From Pseudarthrobacter sp. BIM B-2242 (lineage in GTDB: Bacteria; Actinomycetota; Actinomycetes; Actinomycetales; Micrococcaceae), in contig NZ_CP061722.1 in NCBI RefSeq assembly GCF_014764445.1, forward strand, positions 353,722-417,721: 64,000 nucleotides of DNA, written 5' to 3'. The notes below the pieces were generated by a model. That model had not been told where the DNA came from, made no database searches, and was given only the letters and a program-made list of their open reading frames with translations. Below, piece after piece: positions 58,693-64,000 of this stretch (position 1 is the first letter of the stretch; each line of letters opens with the position of its first letter). A program made the translations under genes and the position numbers.

Positions 58693-58989
58693 CTAGTTGC
58701 GCCAGTCCCGCTTGAGGTCGCTGACCAGGAATCCGATCTGCAGGGCGATGCCGACAAGCTTCTTTCGCAGGTAGTCCTTCTCCTGGACTTCGCGCGGGCC
58801 GGTGAGTCCGGGGAGCAGCCCGAGCTTGTGCTGGAAGGTGCCCTGCAGGGTTGCTGCGTGTCCTGCCAGCGGTTGCGGAAGCGCGGCGACGTACTCCGTC
58901 GCGGACCGGTAGGCGTCATCGCTGTCCTGCAGGGGATCCAGGACGATCGTTTCGGCCGTGACGATGTGGTGCTGGGCAGCTGTTGGCAT
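58693..58989 (-). CDS. Small helical protein (98 aa)
   Basis: MPTAAQHHIVTAETIVLDPLQ begins a helical soluble protein ending KKLVGIALQIGFLVSDLKRDWRN. GAGGAACC precedes ATG 58989; the leader is about 25 nt from the class A promoter 59024. Function unknown. Confidence 0.68.
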   Translation of the reverse strand: MPTAAQHHIVTAETIVLDPLQDSDDAYRSATEYVAALPQPLAGHAATLQGTFQHKLGLLPGLTGPREVQEKDYLRKKLVGIALQIGFLVSDLKRDWRN

Positions 58990-59023
58990 GTGGTTCCTCG
59001 GGTCGGTGGACGATGTGGGACCC

Positions 59024-59053
59024 ATGTGTGCGGCTGCGCCGGCACGGCTCTCC
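59024..59053 (-). promoter_or_regulatory. Class A promoter, short leader
   Basis: GGAGAG, 16 bp, GCACACAT, 34 nt before ATG 58989. Confidence 0.62.
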
Positions 59054-59071
59054 GGCCACGGTAGACACAGA

Positions 59072-59104
59072 AAGACCCCGGCAGCTCCATGCTGCCGGGG
59101 TCTT
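59072..59104 (-). terminator. Intrinsic terminator
   Basis: AAGACCCCGGCAGC, TCCAT, GCTGCCGGGGTCTT. Ends the DUF2958 transcript. Confidence 0.86.
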
Positions 59105-59114
59105 CCGCTCTGGC

Positions 59115-59948
59115 TTAGCCGTTGGGATATTCCTGGGCGTGCCAGTCATCGACGACACCGTGGATGTCCATCATCCCGTCCCAGCCCGAGTCCATGTAGG
59201 CGTTGGCTGCGAAGCCGGCGAACCGCTCTGCTTGGTCGCGGCTCTCGAACCCTTTTGTTCCGAGGACACTGGCCGCGTAGTTGTAGGCGAAGCGGTGGTG
59301 GCTGTCCCACTGGGCGCGGTCCTCGGGGCTGAGCGGGTCACCCTCGTCCTCGGGCCAGTCGAAGTCCCGTTCATCGTCGTCCTCAACCACCGGCTCCGCA
59401 GCCGCCTGGCCGGCGGACTTTTCGGCAGCAGCGGCCAGGGCGGCCGAGGATGCTGCGTTGGCCTCCTCTTCGGCCTTCCTCTCCGCCTCTTCAGCGACGT
59501 ACTGGGGGATGCACTCCTTGGCGAGGGTACCGGGCTTGAAGTCCAGCTCTCGCTCGATCGGCAGGCCGAACTGGCCGCGGAGCTGCTCGATTTCCGTGAG
59601 GCTGGAATAACCCCACTCGCCACGGCCGTGGCCCGCCAGCTGGGCGAATCCGAAGACCTGGTTCCTCTCGGGGTCGTATTCGGTGACCCACCAGTCGGCG
59701 CCGCCCTGGAAGTAATGCGCAACGATCGGCTGGTCGGGCAGGTCGATCGAATCGTTGGTGTAGATCGGCGGCCACTTCTCCATTTCCCTGGCGGAGGGGT
59801 AGAAGTTGTGCCCGCGCAGGCGCCGGAGCGTCTCTGCGGGGCGGACAGGTTTGGCCGCCAGGGACGGCACCTCGTCCGAGTGGGCGGTGGCCGCGAACTG
59901 GCCGCCTTCGGGGATGCCGGCGGGCTTGTGGACGGGCTTGGTGGGCAT
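59115..59948 (-). CDS. Tagged DUF2958-like protein (277 aa)
   Basis: The tag (HKPAGIPEGGQF, then TAHSDEVPSL) comes first. Residues 55-135 read WPPIYTNDSIDLPDQPIVAHYF, DWWVTEYDPERNQVFGFAQL and WGYSSLTEIEQLRG then FGLPIERELDFKPGTLAKE, which is the DUF2958 signature known from plasmid and integrative-element proteins. An Ala/Glu-rich coiled segment and an acidic stretch (DDDERDFDWPEDEGD) follow, then a helical domain. AAGGAGG precedes ATG 59948. Confidence 0.82.
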   Translation of the reverse strand: MPTKPVHKPAGIPEGGQFAATAHSDEVPSLAAKPVRPAETLRRLRGHNFYPSAREMEKWPPIYTNDSIDLPDQPIVAHYFQGGADWWVTEYDPERNQVFGFAQLAGHGRGEWGYSSLTEIEQLRGQFGLPIERELDFKPGTLAKECIPQYVAEEAERKAEEEANAASSAALAAAAEKSAGQAAAEPVVEDDDERDFDWPEDEGDPLSPEDRAQWDSHHRFAYNYAASVLGTKGFESRDQAERFAGFAANAYMDSGWDGMMDIHGVVDDWHAQEYPNG

Positions 59949-59982
59949 GACGCCTCCTTGATTTTGGGTGCTTCTTCTTCCC

Positions 59983-60012
59983 CTGTGTGCGGCACAGGCA
60001 AGAAACGTCACC
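59983..60012 (-). promoter_or_regulatory. Class A promoter, leadered
   Basis: GGTGAC, 16 bp, GCACACAG, about 35 nt before ATG 59948. Confidence 0.58.
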
Positions 60013-60116
60013 GCTAACGGCCCGTCCCTTGAATTTCTGCGCATGACCCGTTGGGACTGCCCAGTCTCCGCGCGCACCCGTGCGCGGGCATGACCATCCA
60101 GCACCCGAAGGACATC

Positions 60117-61109
60117 ATGACCGATTCGTTCACCCCGCCGCCGCCCGAAGAGAAGAAGCCACCGCGGCTCGGGACCTTCCTTACCGCCAACCGGACCAGG
60201 CTCATCGTCACCGCAGGCGCCCTCGCCCTCCTGGCCGGCGCACCGGCCGCGTTCGGCGCCGTCCTGGCGCCCCAGGCTGCATCATTCACAACCAGCATCA
60301 CGGCGGAGACCCAGGCTCCTTCACCGGCAGCCGAGGAGTCAGTCGAGGAGGCAGCGGCCACCGAGCCGGCCGAGGAAGCACCGGCGCCTTCACCTGCGCC
60401 ACCCGCAGACCCGGCCCCCGCTCCGGAGGAAGCCCCTGCACCGGCGCCAGCTGAAGCACCGGCACCGCCGGCGGAGGCCCCTGCGCCTGCACCGGTCAGC
60501 AATGAGTACACCGTCGCCCCCGGCGACACGGTGGGGTCCATCGCCTCCCGGTTCGGGGTCAACTTCATGGAGATGCTGGCCGCCAACGGACTGAACACGT
60601 CCTCGCTGATCTTCCCGGGCCAGGTCCTGAAGCTCAGCGGCCCGCCGGTCACCGTGATGGTCACCGTCCCGGCTGCCCCCGCGGCCGCTCCGGCACCGTC
60701 AGCACCACGCGCAGCAGCTCCTGCGCCGGCCGCCCCAGCCCCTGCCGCAGCACCTGCTCCCGCGCCGGCTCCTGCCGCCCCTGCCGTGCGCACCATCTAC
60801 GTCACGGGCTCCGGCGGACAGGCGGCCATCGACCGCTGCGCCGGACCGGTCCACTTCACACCCATCACAGAGTCCGTCTCGATCACCGAGCATGACTTCT
60901 GCGGTGGCTGGGGCCGGTTCTCCGGCATCCAGGTCGGCGAGACGGTGAGCCTTCCGGGCTACGGCACGTTCACCGCCTACGCCCGCGGCAACGTCCCCCA
61001 GGGCGGGACGATGAACAACGTCCGCGCAGTCCTGGGCGGCACTCCCCCGGTGTTCCTGCAGACCTGCATCCCCGGCACCAGCCAGATGCTCGTCATCGGC
61101 CTCAGGTAA
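60117..61109 (+). CDS. Secreted LysM protein with sortase-like C-terminal domain
   Basis: 330 residues. A basic N-terminus and one membrane helix (about 25-45) are followed by a Pro/Ala/Glu linker, a LysM domain (YTVAPGDTVGSIASRFGVNFMEMLAANGL...GQVLKL, about 120-170) that binds peptidoglycan, a second Pro/Ala linker, and a C-terminal domain. The latter has ITEHDFCGGWGRF and ends FLQTCIPGTSQMLVIGL, like the TLxTC active-site strand of sortases. GAAGGAC precedes the ATG; a terminator follows. Confidence 0.8.
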   Translation: MTDSFTPPPPEEKKPPRLGTFLTANRTRLIVTAGALALLAGAPAAFGAVLAPQAASFTTSITAETQAPSPAAEESVEEAAATEPAEEAPAPSPAPPADPAPAPEEAPAPAPAEAPAPPAEAPAPAPVSNEYTVAPGDTVGSIASRFGVNFMEMLAANGLNTSSLIFPGQVLKLSGPPVTVMVTVPAAPAAAPAPSAPRAAAPAPAAPAPAAAPAPAPAPAAPAVRTIYVTGSGGQAAIDRCAGPVHFTPITESVSITEHDFCGGWGRFSGIQVGETVSLPGYGTFTAYARGNVPQGGTMNNVRAVLGGTPPVFLQTCIPGTSQMLVIGLR

Positions 61110-61120
61110 GCCACCAACAG

Positions 61121-61160
61121 AAAAGTCCCCGGCCAGCTCACCCCGGCCGGGGACTTTTCT
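61121..61160 (+). terminator. Intrinsic terminator
   Basis: GAAAAGTCCCCGGCC pairs with GGCCGGGGACTTTTC. Serves the LysM gene and faces 61187. Confidence 0.88.
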
Positions 61161-61186
61161 GTCTTGGCTTTACCGCCTACGCAGGC

Positions 61187-61738
61187 TTATGCCGCAGCAC
61201 GGAGGACAACCGCGTGTGCCTGGCGGTAGGCCGCTGCCCACGCCTCGATGGGGGCGATCAGGGTCGGCTCCCCGGTGCCTGCCAGAAGACCGATGCGCTC
61301 CAGCCGGTCCCAGGCGCGGAACCCGTGCGGTGCTTCATCGGCGCGGACCCACTTGAGGGCTTTGGAGACCATTGCGAAGTCGGCGACCGGTTCAACAGGG
61401 ACCGGCCAGCGGCCCGGGGTGACACAGGCGAGCCAGCGCACCTGGTCTTTGCGGGCTCCCAGGATAGGGACCATGCCGAGGGCTATGTCCTTGTCCCCGT
61501 GACCTGCCTGAATGACGGCGCCGGCGGCAGCCGCGCGGATTCCGGCGCCCATTTCCTTCCACGCCTTCACCTGTACGGCGGCGTCCGCCAGGACGTAAAG
61601 GTCCCCGACGTCTTCTGCTCGTCCGGCACCGAGGTGCCGCATCGATTTCGGGAGGGCGAACTCCGGCAGGAGGTCTACCAGGACCGGGACTGCCTCCCGC
61701 TCGAAGCGGTCGCCTTTGTTTTTTGAGCTGTTGGCCAT
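61187..61738 (-). CDS. Holliday-junction-resolvase-like PD-(D/E)XK nuclease
   Basis: 183 residues. NSSKNKGDRFEREAVPVL supplies the N-terminal Glu, GRAEDVGDLYVLADAAVQVKAWKE the Asp and the Q-V-K, giving E...D...(Q)xK as in archaeal Hjc-type and phage resolvase-like nucleases. The C-terminal half (DRLERIGLLAGTGEPTLIAP) looks like an added helical domain. A class B element (61744) begins 6 nt before the ATG, so the leader would be very short. Confidence 0.8.
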   Translation of the reverse strand: MANSSKNKGDRFEREAVPVLVDLLPEFALPKSMRHLGAGRAEDVGDLYVLADAAVQVKAWKEMGAGIRAAAAGAVIQAGHGDKDIALGMVPILGARKDQVRWLACVTPGRWPVPVEPVADFAMVSKALKWVRADEAPHGFRAWDRLERIGLLAGTGEPTLIAPIEAWAAAYRQAHAVVLRAAA

Positions 61739-61743
61739 GCCCT

Positions 61744-61768
61744 CTTCTATGCGTAGACCTGCCCCGAC
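61744..61768 (-). promoter_or_regulatory. Class B element, 10-bp spacer
   Basis: GTCGGG, 10 bp, GCATAGAAG, ending 5 nt before ATG 61738. Confidence 0.55.
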
Positions 61769-61839
61769 AGCCCGTCACGGGGATATTCCGGGGTGCCGGC
61801 ACAAATTTTCCGCCCAATGTTGAGCTGTAGGCCCAGAAT

Positions 61840-61855
61840 CTACGCATGATGGGTG
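61840..61855 (+). promoter_or_regulatory. Class C promoter-like element, partial
   Basis: CTACGCATGATGGGTG, 37 nt before ATG 61893. Confidence 0.42.
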
Positions 61856-61892
61856 CCAGAGGCCACCACCCACGTACTAGAGGATCTAACCC

Positions 61893-62786
61893 ATGGAACT
61901 CCGACGCCGCCCCTTCCTCACAGACCCCGGCGAAACACTGCTCCTGTCCGAGTCCGCACTGGACTCCGCCCTGCGCCTCGCCGACTGGCGGGAAGCCACC
62001 GGCCTCGACCTGAACCGCATCGTCCTGGACGGCCTGACCGCGGTGCCGCTGCCGCTGTACATGGCCACCCCTCCGGGCCCGCGCCAGTTCTCCGAAGTGA
62101 CCCCGTCCATGCTGTGGCACCCGCTGTTCTGGCTGCCCCCGCGCCTGGCCAACCGCTACGCCGGCCTGCCCACCGGTGAAGGTGGCGCACCCGAGGTCGA
62201 ATCCAACGAACTCTGGAGCATCCGGGTCGGCCTCGAACTGGCCATCTCCGGGCTCTACAGCGAAGAGGAAGGCTGGCTGGACATCCTCTCCACCCTCGAC
62301 ATCGACGTCGATGATCCCGCCGACGTCGCCCGCATCGCAGCCTGGCAGGCCGGTTCGCCCGACGAGGTCCTGGACAACATCGACCTGGACCAGTACCTGC
62401 ACCTGCAGGGCAACCCGAACTGGGCCCTGGAATCAGCGCTGTCGCTGCTGGAGCCGTTCACCGAAGCCCAGTGGGCCCTGCGCGCCAACTCCCTGATCGA
62501 CATGATCCTGGAAGTCACCGACCCCACCGCCCGGTCCGGGGCGAAAGAGCTGCGCGACACGATTGGCGTGGCCGCCACCCTGGCGGGCGTCCAGTTCGCA
62601 GGACTGCCTGATGAGGACGCCGCCGGTTTCTGGGCGCAGATCGAGGATCAGGCCAAGAACGGCCTGTTCCCGAACCAGGGATCATTCATGTCCGGCCCGG
62701 TCCTGGAGGCGAACTCCTGGCTCCACCGGGTCCGCGACGCCTACTGGGGCACTCTGGACGAGCTCCAGACGCTGCAGACCGCATAA
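61893..62786 (+). CDS. Hypothetical protein (297 aa)
   Basis: A soluble, acidic, mostly helical protein: MELRRRPFLTDPGETLLLSE, then FSEVTPSMLWHPLFWLPPRLANRYAGLP, and long helices such as LDNIDLDQYLHLQGNPNWALESALSLL broken by linkers. No family recognised. The next gene begins 3 nt after its stop, so they form an operon. Confidence 0.75.
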   Translation: MELRRRPFLTDPGETLLLSESALDSALRLADWREATGLDLNRIVLDGLTAVPLPLYMATPPGPRQFSEVTPSMLWHPLFWLPPRLANRYAGLPTGEGGAPEVESNELWSIRVGLELAISGLYSEEEGWLDILSTLDIDVDDPADVARIAAWQAGSPDEVLDNIDLDQYLHLQGNPNWALESALSLLEPFTEAQWALRANSLIDMILEVTDPTARSGAKELRDTIGVAATLAGVQFAGLPDEDAAGFWAQIEDQAKNGLFPNQGSFMSGPVLEANSWLHRVRDAYWGTLDELQTLQTA

Positions 62787-62789
62787 GCC

Positions 62790-63557
62790 ATGCTCGCCCT
62801 GCAGGAGACATTCATTCCTGCCGGGGCGTGGATCAACGCGGACGGAACAGTCGAAATCACAATCGGCGGCCAAGTGCTCGATGGCGGGCATGGCGTCAAC
62901 ATGCAGACCGCGATCCACGCCCTCCGGCGGTACGCGGCCCAGCACGGGCCGCTCCTGATGACAACCCTCCGCCCGGATGGCCGGTCCAACATGGACACTG
63001 TCTATCCGGACGGGACCATCAGGAAATACGAGACACCGGCGCTGTCTCCGGCCGGTCCCCTCGGCCACGGGTCCCTGAGCCCTACGGCGGACCTGGATTT
63101 CTTTGGGCTGCCACCGCTCGGGCCGGGGCACACCCCGCCGCCGGCACATTCGCGGCACAACCGGGTGGACGCCTTCAGTGACCGACCGGTGTTCCGCCCT
63201 GTCAACCACGCTCCCGCAGGTCACGACCACCATGCGCCACGGCACGACCGTGGCATGGAACCGCTGAAGCTGAAGAGGAATATCGAGCCGCCGCCGTACC
63301 ACTCGGTGCCGGCCCAGGCCGAGCGGAGTCCATCCGGGCAGGGCATGAGCGTGAAGGCGGTCGTGACCAAGAAGAACCGCACCCTGTCGTCGCCCCTGCG
63401 CACCATCGCCTTCCTGATTGCCACCATCATGCTCGTCGGTGTGCTGGCACTGTACGGACCCATGATGGTGCTGCGCCCCGGCAGCACCGATCCCCTTCAG
63501 TTCTGGCAAGGCGGCTACGCCCAGGCGCCGCAGCCGCCGCCCAAGACAGCACCGTAG
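62790..63557 (+). CDS. Single-pass membrane protein (255 aa)
   Basis: The first 80 residues are a soluble domain (GAWINADGTVEITIGGQVLDGGHG). A Pro/His-rich linker (HAPAGHDHHAPRHDRG) follows. Near the C-terminus lies one membrane helix (about 205-228, TIAFLIATIMLVGVLALYG) and a short Pro/Gln-rich tail. The C-terminal anchor with a large N-terminal domain suggests a cytoplasmic protein tied to the membrane. Co-transcribed with 61893. Function unknown. Confidence 0.74.
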   Translation: MLALQETFIPAGAWINADGTVEITIGGQVLDGGHGVNMQTAIHALRRYAAQHGPLLMTTLRPDGRSNMDTVYPDGTIRKYETPALSPAGPLGHGSLSPTADLDFFGLPPLGPGHTPPPAHSRHNRVDAFSDRPVFRPVNHAPAGHDHHAPRHDRGMEPLKLKRNIEPPPYHSVPAQAERSPSGQGMSVKAVVTKKNRTLSSPLRTIAFLIATIMLVGVLALYGPMMVLRPGSTDPLQFWQGGYAQAPQPPPKTAP

Positions 63558-63563
63558 GCACCT

Positions 63564-63598
63564 CTGTGCCGCGGCCCCTCCGTGGAGCTGCGGCACAG
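63564..63598 (+). terminator. Weak terminator-like hairpin
   Basis: CTGTGCCGC pairs with GCGGCACAG over a 17-nt loop, just after the stop at 63557. It overlaps the promoter of 63619. Confidence 0.45.
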
Positions 63599-63611
63599 CC
63601 GCCGTACACAT
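63582..63611 (+). promoter_or_regulatory. Class A promoter, leaderless (plus strand)
   Basis: GTGGAG, 16 bp, GTACACAT, 7 nt, ATG 63619. Shows that the class A layout also holds on the plus strand. Confidence 0.7.
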
Positions 63612-63618
63612 GCGGCGC

Positions 63619-63912
63619 ATGAGCAACGTCCAGACCACCAGCATCGCCTCCTACCAGGGTCTCCCCCTGAGCGCCCGGCAGACCGCGGTCCGCCGCGCCA
63701 TCACCAAGCTGGGTGCCGCCTGCAACCAGCAGATCGCCGACCACCTCGGCGTCCCCGTCAACCAGGTCACCGGCCGCGTCTTCGAGCTGCGCGAAGCCGG
63801 AGCGGTCATCGAGTCCCACAAGGGCCTGTGGAAGCCGACGGGCAGGACCGTCATCTACTGGAAGATCGCCCCTGCACCTGTTGCCACGGCGTCCCCTGCC
63901 GGCCCCGCGTAG
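63619..63912 (+). CDS. Winged-helix DNA-binding protein (97 aa)
   Basis: SARQTAVRRAITKLGAACNQQIADHLGVPVNQVTGRVFELREAG is a clear winged helix: the recognition helix (VPVNQVTGRVFELRE) is followed by a wing with AVIESHKGLWKP and VIYWKI. It is close to small phage regulators that test for 'QIADHLGV'. ATG 63619 is 7 nt from the class A box. Likely a transcription regulator of the element. Confidence 0.83.
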   Translation: MSNVQTTSIASYQGLPLSARQTAVRRAITKLGAACNQQIADHLGVPVNQVTGRVFELREAGAVIESHKGLWKPTGRTVIYWKIAPAPVATASPAGPA

Positions 63913-63916
63913 CCCC

Positions 63917-63940
63917 GTCGGGCCCCGGTCCGCATAGAAG
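63917..63940 (+). promoter_or_regulatory. Class B element for a gene beyond the window
   Basis: GTCGGG, 9 bp, GCATAGAAG on the plus strand, 60 bp from the right edge. No start codon follows within the window. Confidence 0.55.
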
Positions 63941-64000
63941 ACACTACCGAGCCACTCCCGGCTCCCCCACCTCCGGCACATGGGCCACATAAAACGCCCG

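Overview
The window is GC-rich DNA with actinobacterial traits: G/C-ending codons, DUF2637, DUF732-like and DUF805 proteins, class Ib ribonucleotide reductase, and many GTG/TTG starts. About 84 mostly small genes sit on both strands, mainly the minus strand. Nucleotide-metabolism genes (thyA, DHFR, nrdI, nrdE, nrdF), an HU-like protein, tRNA genes, a Dam-type methylase and several PD-(D/E)XK nucleases lie among many unknown small proteins. No capsid, tail, terminase, rRNA, ribosomal or central-metabolism gene was seen. My inference is a large extrachromosomal element of an Arthrobacter-like host (jumbo phage, phage-plasmid or megaplasmid). The sequence alone does not decide which.

Layout. 1-8.5 kb: minus-strand genes including a DUF2637 membrane protein, a PD-(D/E)XK nuclease with a histone-H1-like tail, an A+T-rich iteron region (about 3.89-4.20 kb, candidate origin or partition site), a site-2-type protease and DHFR. 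8.6-12.7 kb: plus-strand FtsK-like ATPase pair and small membrane proteins. 12.7-21.9 kb: thyA, small membrane proteins, a family with a module present three times, tRNA-Arg, a Dam-type methylase. 21.9-25.7 kb: unusual tRNA-like elements and a duplicated ~170-bp element around a Na+/H+ antiporter. 25.7-33.4 kb: small genes, then a K+ channel, an APC permease, a YgiC-like ATP-grasp ligase and a YgiB-like lipoprotein. 33.5-41 kb: subtilase, HU, a GH26-like glycosidase, an AbiEii-like toxin with an HTH partner, a membrane DnaJ protein, a probable structured RNA. 41-47.3 kb: phosphotransferase, helicase-associated-domain array, an operon of overlapping genes ending in a SLOG protein, a LemA-like protein. 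47.5-55 kb: nrdF, a long Ala-rich lipoprotein, nrdE, nrdI. 55-64 kb: a nuclease pair with an ordinary sigma-70-like promoter, a DnaQ-type exonuclease, a tagged DUF2958 protein, a LysM/sortase-like protein, a resolvase-like nuclease, a winged-helix protein.

Control signals stand out. Class A is GGKGAG, 16 bp, then GYACACAT (last base sometimes G). It lies upstream of more than 30 genes, and in about 20 of them the -10-like box ends 5-8 nt (usually 7) before the start codon, predicting leaderless mRNAs. Class B is GTCRGG, 9 bp, GCATAGAAG; it precedes thyA, nrdI, nrdF, tRNA-Arg and several others. Class C is CTRCGCATGYTCRGTG. Two loci, the AbiEii-like toxin and the 55-kb nuclease pair, instead carry consensus-like TATAAT or TTGACA promoters.

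Eight otherwise unrelated proteins share the N-terminal tag G-[QK]-F-x4-H-[SAR]-[ED]-x4-L. It may be a sorting or packaging signal of the element. GC-rich inverted repeats serve as terminators after many units.
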